Assembly (NCBI RefSeq): GCF_043194295.1
Contig: NZ_JBAFVK010000021.1
Origin: Xanthobacter autotrophicus
Lineage (GTDB): Bacteria > Pseudomonadota > Alphaproteobacteria > Rhizobiales > Xanthobacteraceae
Length of the DNA stretch: 64,000 nucleotides
Reading direction: 5' to 3' (one strand)
The notes below the pieces were generated by a model. The model was not told the origin of the DNA. It ran no database searches and was given only the letters and a program-made list of their open reading frames with translations. Positions 24,889 to 33,708 of this stretch are shown here, in pieces (position 1 is the first letter of the stretch; each line of letters opens with the position of its first letter). Both the position numbers and the translations under genes were made by a program.

Positions 24889-25729
24889 CAAACCGGTCGG
24901 AGAGATGAAAGGCGCCGAGGCCACGCCCGGCGAAGAGGTCGTCAAGCGCGGCGATGCGGCTCTTCGCCTGCGCCCGCCAGCGTTCGCGCAGGGACGGGCG
25001 CATGAGGACGAGGCGGCGCCCGCCGGTTTCCGCATCCCGCGCCTCGATCAGCCCGAACGCCGGCAGATCGCCCTCGGCGCGGCTGTCGCGCAACACCACG
25101 GGCACCACATCGTGCCGCCACAGGGCATCGAGCAGTGCGGCGAGGTCGCTGGCGGGTAGCAGGAAATCGGAGACGAGGAAGACAAGGCAGCGGCGTTGTG
25201 GCAGCCGCACGGCCGCCTCCGCCAGCCCGCCCGCGGAGCGGCCGGTGAAGGGGGCATCGCGCAGTCGCGCGCGCACCTCCTGCGCCAGGCCCCGGCGGCG
25301 CGAGGCGGGCAGATCGATGTCATCCCGCACCTCATCGTCGGCGGCAAGCAGCGCGAAGGCGTCGCCACCGGCAATGGCGGACGCGGCCAGTGTCGCGGCC
25401 AGCTCGGCCGCGGCCTCGCGCACGCCGTCGAACGCCATGGAGGCGGACACGTCCGCGAGCACCGCCACCGTCATGGCGCGACGGGGCGCGAAGTTGCGTA
25501 CATGGATCGTCTCGAACGGATCGCGCAGGGAGGCGCGCAGGTCGATGCGGCGGGGATCTGGCCGGGCGATGAGGGGCAGCAGGCCCCGGAAGGTGCCATC
25601 GCCGCCCTCGCCGAGGGCAGGATGGGCGCCCGGCCGCTCGCCGCGTGGACGCCACCGCAGCCGGTAGGGCAGGGCGGGCGGCATCTCGGTCGCTGGATCG
25701 GACGGCGCGTCCGCCTCGCGCGGGCTCAT
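24851..25729 (-). CDS. mxaS: MxaS, DUF58-family protein
   Basis: A 292-residue cytoplasmic protein with the DUF58 stretch (LRASLRDPFETIHVRNFAPRRAMTVAVLADVSASM), in which DVSAS is the VWA-like metal site. MoxR ATPase and DUF58 protein pairs work together as chaperones, and mxaR lies directly upstream with a four-base overlap. Its expected role is in the assembly or activation of methanol dehydrogenase. Confidence 0.85.
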   Translation of the reverse strand: MSPREADAPSDPATEMPPALPYRLRWRPRGERPGAHPALGEGGDGTFRGLLPLIARPDPRRIDLRASLRDPFETIHVRNFAPRRAMTVAVLADVSASMAFDGVREAAAELAATLAASAIAGGDAFALLAADDEVRDDIDLPASRRRGLAQEVRARLRDAPFTGRSAGGLAEAAVRLPQRRCLVFLVSDFLLPASDLAALLDALWRHDVVPVVLRDSRAEGDLPAFGLIEARDAETGGRRLVLMRPSLRERWRAQAKSRIAALDDLFAGRGLGAFHLSDRFDADALADFLAHR

Positions 25730-26757
25730 GGCGCGGGCACCGTCTCGAAGGCGGCGCGGCAGAGGGCGCCGACGATCTCCTCGCGCCGCATCTCATAGAC
25801 CGGATCGAAGAAGATGCGGTGGGCCATCACTTCCGGGAACACGGCGCGCAGGTCTTCCGGCACGATCATGTCGCGGCCTTCCAGCCAGGCCCGCACGCGC
25901 GCCGCCCGCACCAGGAAGGACATGCCGCGCGGGCTCGCCCCGCCCTGCACCAGCCGATCCATGCGCACCCCGGGCAGGGTGATGCCGGCGGCATCGGGTG
26001 CGCGCACCGCGTCCCACAGGGCGAGCGTATAGGCGGCGATGGCCTCGCTGGCGTGGACGCCATCCTGGATGGCACGGGCGATCTGATCGAGGCGGGTGTG
26101 GTCGATCACGCCTTCCGCGACCCCCGCGACCAGACGGTCCATGTGGTGGAAACGCGGATCGAAGATGAGCGCGCGCCGGCTCGCCGCATCGGCGGGGGCC
26201 TTCACCTGCACTTCCATGAAGAAGCGGTCGCGGGCGGCAGCGGGCAGTTCGAAGGTCTCTTCCCGCTCCACGCGGTTGCGATCGGCGAATACCTGGAGAT
26301 GGGGGAAATGATACTCGCGCCCGAAGGCGGAAACGGTGCCCTCGGCCATCAGGCGCAGCAAGAGGGCGTGGACCTGCGGGCGCGCCCGATTGATCTCGTT
26401 GAAGAAGAAGATGGAGAGGTCGTCGCCGCGCCGAAGGAGCGGGCCGGGGTCCACCCGGGGCCGGCCGTCGTCGCCGATACGGGCGTCATAGACGAGGTCT
26501 GTGGGCATCAGGTCGATGGTGCCCTCGACCCGCTCATAGGTGCCGCCGATGGCGCGGGCCATGGCCCGCAGCAGGGTCGTCTTGCCCACGCCCACGTCGC
26601 CTTCCAGCAGCACGTGGCCGCGCGCGAACACGGCGATGGTGAGGAGGCGGATGACCCGCTCCTGCCCCAGCACCACCTTCGCCACCTCGCGTTCGAAGGC
26701 GAGCGCGCGGGCGCGCCAGTCCGCGAGCGAGGGGTCCGAGCCGGCGAGGACCTGCAT
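25726..26757 (-). CDS. mxaR: MxaR, MoxR-type AAA+ ATPase
   Basis: A 343-residue MoxR ATPase. Walker A is GDVGVGKTT (residues 53-61), Walker B is LSIFFFNEINRA and sensor motifs follow (VFADRNRVE). It is the founding type of the MoxR family and is needed for active methanol dehydrogenase. ATG at 26757 is chosen; the upstream frame is not conserved in kind. A 187-base gap separates it from mxaI. Confidence 0.88.
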   Translation of the reverse strand: MQVLAGSDPSLADWRARALAFEREVAKVVLGQERVIRLLTIAVFARGHVLLEGDVGVGKTTLLRAMARAIGGTYERVEGTIDLMPTDLVYDARIGDDGRPRVDPGPLLRRGDDLSIFFFNEINRARPQVHALLLRLMAEGTVSAFGREYHFPHLQVFADRNRVEREETFELPAAARDRFFMEVQVKAPADAASRRALIFDPRFHHMDRLVAGVAEGVIDHTRLDQIARAIQDGVHASEAIAAYTLALWDAVRAPDAAGITLPGVRMDRLVQGGASPRGMSFLVRAARVRAWLEGRDMIVPEDLRAVFPEVMAHRIFFDPVYEMRREEIVGALCRAAFETVPAP

Positions 26758-26944
26758 GGCGAGGTGTCCTGTCTCTGCACCCAAGACTCTAAAGAATGGC
26801 GCAGCCGACCGGTGCGGGGAGACCCTTATGGAGGCTCCCGTCGCATCCCGGCAGGCCGCGCCAGTTGGCCCACCATCCATCGGAGGATTGCCCGGCAGAA
26901 ATAGCGGAGTTCTGCCCTGCTGGTGGGATCGGGTGAAGCTGTCG

Positions 26945-27265
26945 TCAGTTGGACGGAATCTTGCTCACGTCATAGACGAACTGGCCGGTCTTCTGGAAAT
27001 ACGCGACGCGCTTCTGGTTGCGCTCCTCCATCGCGGTGATGGACTGTGACTGCTTGGCGACCTCGGCCGGATTGTGCTTGGGGTCGAACTTGGAGCCGGC
27101 CACCTGTTCCGGGAAGCCGGGCTTCGGCTCCCAGCAATTGCCCGGCGCGCGGCAGTTGGTGCCGTCGTAGGCGAGGGCGCCCGAGGCGGCGAGAAGGCCT
27201 GCGGCCGAAACGGCTGCGGCGGTAAACACGGCGATCCGGCGGCGGGTGCGGTCATAACGGGTCAT
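26945..27265 (-). CDS. mxaI: MxaI, methanol dehydrogenase small (beta) subunit
   Basis: A 106-residue precursor: signal peptide up to AALAYDG-like cleavage (GLLAASGALA), then a mature chain of about 74 residues starting YDGTNCRAPGNCWEPKPGFP, with the two cysteines of the beta-subunit disulfide and many lysines (GSKFDPKHNP). MxaI wraps around MxaF in the periplasmic alpha2-beta2 enzyme. A strong ribosome site, GGGAGGAAA, precedes the ATG at 27265. Presence of mxaI marks the calcium-type and not the XoxF enzyme. Confidence 0.95.
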   Translation of the reverse strand: MTRYDRTRRRIAVFTAAAVSAAGLLAASGALAYDGTNCRAPGNCWEPKPGFPEQVAGSKFDPKHNPAEVAKQSQSITAMEERNQKRVAYFQKTGQFVYDVSKIPSN

Positions 27266-27282
27266 GTGGTTTCCTCCCATTT

Positions 27283-27885
27283 TCACTTGAGGCCGGCCGC
27301 ACTGGCGGTCGACACCTTGCACACCGGCGCCTGATCCACAGGCGGCGTGTGATCCTCCTTCTCTTGGAAGGGCTTGAAGGCGGCGCGCTGGGCCGGGGTC
27401 AGCCACACGGCTTCCTTCGGGTCGTCCTTGTAGATGTGGCGGATCCACGCCATCACGAGAAGCATGTCGTCGAGGGTGAGGGCCCCGTACATGGGCCCCA
27501 TCTGGCCCTGCGCCCCTCCGAAGATGGTCTCGAACAGGCCCTGGTCGGTCATGTTCTTCGGGTAGGTCCAGTAACTGTCGTTGAGGCCTGGGCCGATCTT
27601 GCCCTCGCCGTAATGGCCATGGCAGCCCGAGCAGGTCGACAGGAACAGGTCCATGCCCTTGGGCAGGCAGGTGGGGTTTTCCACGTAGAGGTTGACACCG
27701 GTGGCGAGGAACTTCTTCACCGCCTCGGTGTCACGCCCCTCCTCCATCGCCTCGGACAGGTCGAGCGGCTGGCCGGTCACTGTATTCGTGAAGGTCAGCG
27801 CCGCATGGGCCGCCAGCGTGAAGCCGGAGGCGAGGGCAATGGCGACGAGGCCCTTCAGGGCGCGTGAACGGAAACTCTTCTGCAT
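27283..27885 (-). CDS. mxaG: MxaG, cytochrome cL
   Basis: A 200-residue periplasmic c-type cytochrome with a signal peptide (KGLVAIALASGFTLAAHA) and one heme site CSGCH (C85, C88, H89). A candidate methionine ligand lies in GAQGQMGPMYGALT. Cytochrome cL is the direct electron acceptor of methanol dehydrogenase. The order mxaF-J-G-I and the length support the call. Confidence 0.94.
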   Translation of the reverse strand: MQKSFRSRALKGLVAIALASGFTLAAHAALTFTNTVTGQPLDLSEAMEEGRDTEAVKKFLATGVNLYVENPTCLPKGMDLFLSTCSGCHGHYGEGKIGPGLNDSYWTYPKNMTDQGLFETIFGGAQGQMGPMYGALTLDDMLLVMAWIRHIYKDDPKEAVWLTPAQRAAFKPFQEKEDHTPPVDQAPVCKVSTASAAGLK

Positions 27886-27935
27886 CAGGACCTGCCGGAA
27901 TGTTCGTTTGGCAATGGAGCGCGGGGGCGCGCGGC

Positions 27936-28853
27936 TCAGCTGTTGGGCTTGAGAAGGGGAATGCCTTCCTCGACGAGGATCTCGTCGATCTGCGGCCGCG
28001 CCTTCACCAGCGCCGCGTCGATCTCAGCGAGAAGGGCGGCGTCGTCGCGCCGCACGCCGACCGACTGGTCGTAGTGCAGCGGCACGACCGTGCCGTCGAA
28101 GCGGGTGATGGAGGTCCCGGCCAGCGACATGCGCAGCGGCACCTGCGAGGCCTTCACATAACGCGCGACTTCCGGCGCGAAGGCGAAGGCGATGTCGGCT
28201 TCTCCGTTGGCCACTTCGGAGACGATGCGGTCGCCGGGGATCTGCACATACTGGTTGCGCGGCGACTTGAAGTTCACGAGCCCGTAGAGATAGGCCGCAT
28301 TGTCTTCATACTTGCCGAGGCGCTTCAGCATGGTCTCGCCAGGGGAATAGAAGCGGATGGCGAAGTGGCCGCCGAGCGCCTTGACCTGCGGGTCCTGCCA
28401 ATCGGTGGCGGTGATGGTGCGGTCGGCGCGCGTCACCAGCACGTAGGACGTGCGATAATAGGGCTTGGAGGTGAGCATGCGCTCGTCACCGGTATCCACG
28501 CCCATCACCACGTCGCAGAGCTTGGGATCGAGCTGGTCGCGCACCTGGTAGATGGCCGGCTTGGAGGTCCAGACGAACTGGACCTTCCGCCCCATTGCGG
28601 TGGCGAGCACCTCGGCGATGCGGTTCTCGAAACCGAGCTTCTCGCCGGTCTTGCCCTCCTTTAGGGAGAACGGGGCTTCCACCTCGGAGGCGCACACGCG
28701 CAGCACGCCGGGGTCGGCGGGGGCGGCGACGGGCGCTGCGGCCGCGGTCTGGGCCGTTGCGGCGGGTGACTGAGCCATGGCCGGCACGGCGCCAAGCGAC
28801 AGGAGGAGGCTGGCGAGAAGCAGCCGGCGGGTGGTGGGTCCGGAATGGGTCAT
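27936..28853 (-). CDS. mxaJ: MxaJ, periplasmic solute-binding-like protein
   Basis: A 305-residue protein with a signal peptide (TTRRLLLASLLLSLGAVPAMAQ), an Ala/Pro-rich linker of about 20 residues, and a family 3 binding-protein fold (LRVCASEVEAPFSLKEGKTGEKLGFENRIAEVLA). MxaJ is essential for methanol dehydrogenase but does not appear to feed a transporter; it is thought to help assembly. It lies directly after mxaF. Confidence 0.92.
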   Translation of the reverse strand: MTHSGPTTRRLLLASLLLSLGAVPAMAQSPAATAQTAAAAPVAAPADPGVLRVCASEVEAPFSLKEGKTGEKLGFENRIAEVLATAMGRKVQFVWTSKPAIYQVRDQLDPKLCDVVMGVDTGDERMLTSKPYYRTSYVLVTRADRTITATDWQDPQVKALGGHFAIRFYSPGETMLKRLGKYEDNAAYLYGLVNFKSPRNQYVQIPGDRIVSEVANGEADIAFAFAPEVARYVKASQVPLRMSLAGTSITRFDGTVVPLHYDQSVGVRRDDAALLAEIDAALVKARPQIDEILVEEGIPLLKPNS

Positions 28854-28972
28854 CCTGCGCTCCCGATGGGAAGGCCCGCGTTGCGGGCGGTGCGGGAAAG
28901 TGCCGGCCGCCGTGAGGGGGCGGCGGCCGGAAGGGAAGTGACGGACGTCATCCTCCCAGGTTCGAGGCCGCG

Positions 28973-29009
28973 CCGATCAGGTTGCTTCAACCTGATCGGA
29001 TCGCGCTCC
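28973..29009. repeat. Palindromic element between mxaF and mxaJ
   Basis: CCGATCAGGTTG (28973-28984) and CAACCTGATCGG (28988-28999) form a perfect 12-bp stem with a three-base loop, followed by ATCGCGCTC. It starts just past the mxaF stop on the minus strand. It could attenuate the mxaF transcript or stabilise its 3' end, giving more MxaF than downstream products. A decayed relative is found at 56655-56695. Confidence 0.6.
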
Positions 29010-29016
29010 TGTACGA

Positions 29017-30903
29017 TCAGCCGCCGGAAGCGAACTCGCCCACGTTCGGATCGTCGTAGGGACCCTTCCCGTCGAGCGAGAAGACCATCACGCCGCCACC
29101 CTGCTGGGTGTAATGCTGGAGCTGCTTGAACGCGCCCACGGCACCGAGGCCGGCGGTGGGATCGTTCAGGTCGAACACCAGGCCCACGCCCGGCCAGCCG
29201 CCGACACCGTAGTAGATGGCGACGTACTGCACGCCCTTGTGGGTGTAGGTCATGGGATGGCCGATGACGCCGGACGGCAGCTTGAACTTCCAGAGCAACT
29301 GGCCGGTGTCGCTGTCGCGGGCCTTGATGAAGCCGTCCAGCGTTCCGTAGAACATCACGCCGCCGGCGGTGGCGAGGGTGCCGCCCCAGGCCGCGAAACG
29401 CTCCATCACTTCCCACTTGTACTTGTTGTTGATGGCGTCATAGGCCTTCACCTGGCCGAGGCCGACATAGTTCTGCCGGTCACCCTTGGGGCCGGGATAC
29501 ATGTTCAGCGTCGCGCCAACGAAGAACTGACCTGCCCGGTAGGGCAGCATGAAGGGCTCCCAATCCATGCAGATGTGGTTGATGCCCATGAAGAACGACT
29601 TGCGTTCCGGGTCGTAGCTGTCGTGGCCCTGGTTGTGGTAGCCCATGGCCGAGGGACAGATGTCGCGGCCCACATGGTTCATGCGGGTGCCGAATTCCGG
29701 ATCGCGCCGCGGCAGACCGGTCTTCAGGTCCACCTGCTTCACCCAGTTGACCGTGTCGTCGATCTTGTCGGCGGAGACGAGGGTGCCGTCGGTGCGGTCG
29801 AGGGTGTAGACAATGCCGTTGCGGTCCGGATGGGTCAGAAGCTTGCGCATCTTACCCGTCTTGTCCTTCTGTTCGGACAGCATCATCACGTTGACGCCGG
29901 CATAATCCCATTCGTCGTGGGGCGTCTTCTGGTAGCCGAACTTGGCCTCGCCGGTGTCGATGTCGCGACCCCAGATGGTCATGGTCCACTTGTTGTCGCC
30001 GGGACGCATGGTCTCGTTCCACGGCGCCGGGTTGCCGGAGCCGTAATAGACCATGTTGGTGGTCGGATCGAAGGCGTACCAGCCCCAGTTGGTGCCGCCG
30101 CCGATCTTCCAGGCATCGCCTTCCCAGGTCTGGGTGCCGAGGCCCTTCTGGCCGTAGTGCGGGTTGGCCTTGTTGAAGTCGTCGGCGAGCTTCACCTGGT
30201 CGTCGGGACCGGTGGCGTAGGCGCGCCACTTCTGGGCACCGGTCTTCACGTCATAGGCGGTCACGTAGCCGCGCACGCCCAGCTCGGCGCCCGAGGAACC
30301 CACCAGCACCGTGTCCTTCACCACATAAGGGGCGATGGTCAGGGTGGATCCGACCTTGATGTCGGAATTCTCGAGCTTCCAGAATTCCTCACCGGTATCC
30401 GCTTTCAGCGCCACGATGTGGCCGTCGAGCTGGGTCTTGAGGATGAGAGGCGGGGTCTTGCCGTCGCCGGGCCAGTAGGCGAGGCCGCGGTTCACCACGT
30501 CGCAGCAGGCGACCGCGCGGGCGGTGGGGTTCTGCTTGGGCTTGTGCTGCCACAGGATGCGGCCCGGGTCGTCCAGCCCCACGGCAAAGGTGGTGTTGGG
30601 GAAGGGCGAGTGGATATACATCACGTTGTTGACGACGAGGGGCGTTCCCTCGTGTCCGGAAAGCACGCCGGTGGAAAATGACCAGGATGCCTTCAGGTCT
30701 TTCACGTTCTGCTTGTTGATCTGCTTCTGCGGGCTGAAGTTGTTGGCGTCGTAGTTCTTGCCCGTCATGGGCCAGTTTTCATCGCTTTTGGCGATCTCGA
30801 CGAGCTTGTCGTTGGCGTGCGCCGGCACGGACATGGCGGCGGAGCCCGCCGCTAGGGCAAGCGTCACGGCACACAGGGAAACGGAAGAGAACAGTCTTGT
30901 CAT
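29017..30903 (-). CDS. mxaF: MxaF, calcium-dependent methanol dehydrogenase large subunit
   Basis: A 628-residue PQQ quinoprotein with a 30-residue signal peptide. In mature numbering the key residues fall exactly as in known MxaF: the adjacent disulfide Cys103-Cys104 (VACCDVV), Glu177 and Asn261 as calcium ligands and catalytic Asp303 (PHDEWDYAGVN). Two residues after Asp303 there is Ala, where lanthanide-dependent XoxF has Asp, so this is the calcium enzyme. It oxidises methanol to formaldehyde in the periplasm, passing electrons to MxaG. The gene is first in the operon. ATG 30903 follows GAGGAAGCG. Confidence 0.97.
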   Translation of the reverse strand: MTRLFSSVSLCAVTLALAAGSAAMSVPAHANDKLVEIAKSDENWPMTGKNYDANNFSPQKQINKQNVKDLKASWSFSTGVLSGHEGTPLVVNNVMYIHSPFPNTTFAVGLDDPGRILWQHKPKQNPTARAVACCDVVNRGLAYWPGDGKTPPLILKTQLDGHIVALKADTGEEFWKLENSDIKVGSTLTIAPYVVKDTVLVGSSGAELGVRGYVTAYDVKTGAQKWRAYATGPDDQVKLADDFNKANPHYGQKGLGTQTWEGDAWKIGGGTNWGWYAFDPTTNMVYYGSGNPAPWNETMRPGDNKWTMTIWGRDIDTGEAKFGYQKTPHDEWDYAGVNVMMLSEQKDKTGKMRKLLTHPDRNGIVYTLDRTDGTLVSADKIDDTVNWVKQVDLKTGLPRRDPEFGTRMNHVGRDICPSAMGYHNQGHDSYDPERKSFFMGINHICMDWEPFMLPYRAGQFFVGATLNMYPGPKGDRQNYVGLGQVKAYDAINNKYKWEVMERFAAWGGTLATAGGVMFYGTLDGFIKARDSDTGQLLWKFKLPSGVIGHPMTYTHKGVQYVAIYYGVGGWPGVGLVFDLNDPTAGLGAVGAFKQLQHYTQQGGGVMVFSLDGKGPYDDPNVGEFASGG

Positions 30904-31549
30904 TTGGCGCTTCCTCGGGGTTTCCTCAAGTTCAAGTCTTTGTCTTGGACGAGGTTCGGCGGACCCTTTCGCCGAGGTGCTGGACCTGTCCATGCACCTT
31001 CGGAGCGGTTTTCCCGCTCTCGTTCGGGGGTTCCGGCGCCGGCCGCCGCGCCGCCCTACTGGGGTCTGGCGTGCGTGCGTCGGGCGGCCGACGGGAAGCC
31101 CCGTCGGGCGTGGCCTTCGGCCGTCCGCCTTCAGGCGGTCGGTGAAAAGGCGCGCGCGCCCGCGCGTCGGTGATCAGATTGTAAGTGCCGGTCGTCCTCC
31201 GATTGCGACCTGAATTTCTTATTTCTTATTATTCTCTTATGCTTTTGCATTTGGTCTATACAGATGAATGCTTCCACGCTGCCTTGTCTCGCGGTATTTA
31301 TGCAATTTGATGCGGGAAGATTTGGTAAAATATCGTGGGTCATAGTCCTATATCGTTGGTTTAAAACAAAAATACAGACTTAAGGGTGGGGTGACGGAGA
31401 TGCCGGCCGGAGCCGCAATCGCAGCTTCTTATCCAGAATTCGCGACGTATAATCGGAACATCGCGAGTTCAGATCCACATATGAAAAAGATCATAAGACG
31501 TTTCTCAGGAAACAACGGGCGCGGCGGCCAAGGTGTATCGCGTTGCAGC
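30904..31549. promoter_or_regulatory. mxaF-mxaZ divergent control region
   Basis: This 646-base region has two parts. From 31190 to 31400 it is AT-rich and contains an 11-base direct repeat, ATATCGTGGGT (31330-31340) and ATATCGTTGGT (31350-31360), 20 bases apart, a likely activator site. From 30904 to 31190 it is GC-rich, apparently the untranslated leader of mxaF, and includes three small hairpins in a row at about 31084-31142 (GACGGG/CCCGTC, GGCC/GGCC, CCGCC/GGCGG). No gene is supported between the two starts. Confidence 0.6.
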
Positions 31550-32101
31550 ATGCCGGGACGTGTCCGGGCAGGGCGAGCCACGCTACTTCTTGGTCCCTGC
31601 CTCGCCGTGCTTTCTGCCTGCGGGGAGGACGAGGCTCCGGCGCGCAAGCCCGTGGCCGCGATCGAGACCGCATCCGGGGCGCCCGCGTCCCAGGCCTCCG
31701 CCACGCGGCCGAGGCCCACCCGCGACTGGCTGGAGCGGGCCGATGGGGTGGCACCAGAGGCCTGGCTCGCCGCCCGCTCCACCCCGCCGGCGGATCCCGC
31801 CCGCATGGCGGCGCTCCTGAAGGAGGCGGACACCCTGTTCGACGAAACTCCGCGCATGCTGGCCAACCGCACCGCACAGCTCCAGCGCATGCTCGCCGAA
31901 AAGGCACTGATGGAGGCCCCGCAGGATCTGCTCGAGGACTTCATCCGCCTCGCCCGTGAGGACGGCCGCACCCGTGGCCGATTCGGATTCGGCGATCTCT
32001 GCCAGCATTATTTCAATCTCAGGGCGGCGGGGCTTGGCCGTGGTGCCGCGCTGGAGGCTCTCGCGCTGGCGCGGGCCGGGCAGGAGAGCCGTGCGCCATG
32101 A
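31550..32101 (+). CDS. mxaZ: MxaZ-like putative lipoprotein upstream of the methanol two-component system
   Basis: A 183-residue protein. The N-terminus has a lipoprotein signal (TLLLGPCLAVLSACGED; lipobox LSAC) and the rest is alanine- and glutamate-rich, largely helical (MAALLKEADTLFDETPRMLANRTAQLQRMLAEKALMEAPQDLLEDFI). In Paracoccus a third gene of unknown function, mxaZ, precedes mxaY and mxaX next to mxaF; position is the main reason for the name. It overlaps the kinase by four bases. An ATG at 31481 would give a longer form, but sequence before about 31510 lacks coding composition. Confidence 0.6.
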   Translation: MPGRVRAGRATLLLGPCLAVLSACGEDEAPARKPVAAIETASGAPASQASATRPRPTRDWLERADGVAPEAWLAARSTPPADPARMAALLKEADTLFDETPRMLANRTAQLQRMLAEKALMEAPQDLLEDFIRLAREDGRTRGRFGFGDLCQHYFNLRAAGLGRGAALEALALARAGQESRAP

Positions 32102-33576
32102 GCTTGCCGGATGCCCTGCCATCTCCGCTCCAGCCCCGGCCGGTGTCGCGCCCGGCGCCTCCGGCGCAACCCTCCGCGACCGTCGGACGGCGGGCGTCGT
32201 TGCGGGTCCGGGTCCTCGGCGTGGTGGTCGCCATCAATGCCGCAGCCGCCGTGGTCGCCGGCACCGTGGTGGTCCACAACGCGCGTGTGGCCGCAGAGCG
32301 GGAGATGACGGCCTCCGTCGAGATGGCCGAGCGCATGGTGCGCGAGACCGCGGAGCGCATGGCGGAGGCCCCGGAAGCCGGCGGTCCGGCAGCCGGGGAG
32401 CTCGCCAACTGGCCGGTCCACCTGCGGCACCTGCGCCACGTGCGGATCGTCATTGAGGACGCGCAAGGCCGTCCCATCCCGCTCAAGCCATCCGGCTCGA
32501 GGGAGCAGGACGACGGTGACGCCGGCGCCCCCGCGTGGTTCGCGCATCTCGTGGGCGTGAGCGAAGTAGCCCGCGACATCGAGGTTCGCATCAACGGCGC
32601 TCGGTTCGGGCGGGTGCGCGTCGCCGGCGTGCCCGACGACGAGGTGGACGAGGTCTGGGAGGACGTGAGCGACTTCGCCGTCGTCGCCATCGCGGTGAAT
32701 GCGGCCATTCTGCTCGCGCTTTATGTCGCGCTCGGCCGCGTACGTTCGGACCTCGGTCGCTTCCGCAACGCGCTCGGCGAACTGGAGCAAAACCGCTTCT
32801 CCTGTCGGGTCGACCTGCCGCGCACCCGCGAACTGGCGGAAGTGGCCGAACGCTTCAATGAGCTTGCCGCGGCGCTCGCCGCCGCCCGTGCTGAGAATGA
32901 TCGCCTCAACGCCCATCTCGTCACCCTCCAGGAGGACGAGCGGCGGCAGATCGCCAGCGAGCTGCATGACGAGCTCGGGCCGTTGATGTTCGGCCTCAAG
33001 GCCGGAGCCGAATCGCTGGCGCGCGCCGCCGCGGAGGCGGAAGGGCCGGCCAAGGCGCGGATCGCGGATCGCACCCACGGCCTCGTGGGCATCGTCGAGC
33101 GCATGCAGGCCACCAATCGCCGGCTGCTGCGGCGCATCCGCCCCGCTGCCCTCGATCTCCTGTCGTTGCGGGAAGCCATTTCGAGCCTTCTTGCCGATTT
33201 CCGCCAGCACGATCCCTCGCGCACCTTTCTTCTGGCCGCCGGGCCCCTCGCCGCCCACTATTGCGCCGCCCGCGACGCAACGCTCTATCGGTGTGTGCAG
33301 GAGGCGGTGACCAATGCCCTGAAGCATGGGGACGCGCGCGCCATCGAGGTCGAAATCGGCGAGGTTGCCGGGGCGGCCGGGCCCGAAGGGGGGGTGCTGC
33401 TTCGCCTCGTGGTCACCGATGATGGGCCGGGTCCGCCCGATCGCATCGTCGAAGGGCTCGGCCTTGCCGGGATGCGCGAGCGGGTGCGGGCGCTTGGCGG
33501 CACCTTCCGCTTCGAGCGGGGACCCAAGGGGGGCGCCCGTTTCGTGGCCGAGATTTCCGTGCCGCCCCCGAGCTAG
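32098..33576 (+). CDS. mxaY: MxaY, sensor histidine kinase
   Basis: A 492-residue membrane kinase. Two helices (about 38-60, VLGVVVAINAAAAVVAGTVVV, and about 196-215, VVAIAVNAAILLALYVAL) bracket a 130-residue periplasmic sensor part. A HAMP-like linker is followed by a HisKA_3 dimerisation helix with the phospho-acceptor His290 in ASELHDELGP, then an ATPase domain ending DDGPGPPDRIVEGLGLAGMRERV. HisKA_3 kinases pair with LuxR-type regulators, as here. In Paracoccus MxaYX activate mxaF in response to methanol or formaldehyde. Confidence 0.88.
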   Translation: MSLPDALPSPLQPRPVSRPAPPAQPSATVGRRASLRVRVLGVVVAINAAAAVVAGTVVVHNARVAAEREMTASVEMAERMVRETAERMAEAPEAGGPAAGELANWPVHLRHLRHVRIVIEDAQGRPIPLKPSGSREQDDGDAGAPAWFAHLVGVSEVARDIEVRINGARFGRVRVAGVPDDEVDEVWEDVSDFAVVAIAVNAAILLALYVALGRVRSDLGRFRNALGELEQNRFSCRVDLPRTRELAEVAERFNELAAALAAARAENDRLNAHLVTLQEDERRQIASELHDELGPLMFGLKAGAESLARAAAEAEGPAKARIADRTHGLVGIVERMQATNRRLLRRIRPAALDLLSLREAISSLLADFRQHDPSRTFLLAAGPLAAHYCAARDATLYRCVQEAVTNALKHGDARAIEVEIGEVAGAAGPEGGVLLRLVVTDDGPGPPDRIVEGLGLAGMRERVRALGGTFRFERGPKGGARFVAEISVPPPS

Positions 33577-33708
33577 GACGGAGCCGGGGAGAGCGAAGCG
33601 ATCTCATCGGATCGGCCACCAAACCTTTAGGAAAGTGAGGCGTTATCTGGTCAAGTCGCCATGCTGGCTGACCAGCGGGTGCCCTTGCAGGAAGGCAAAC
33701 ACAGACGA

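Noticed and set aside
29113..30681. Long plus-strand frame opposite mxaF
   Set aside because: Antisense of a highly conserved gene, no independent signals.
29017..30903. XoxF identity for the dehydrogenase
   Set aside because: Ala in place of the lanthanide Asp after the catalytic Asp, plus mxaI nearby.
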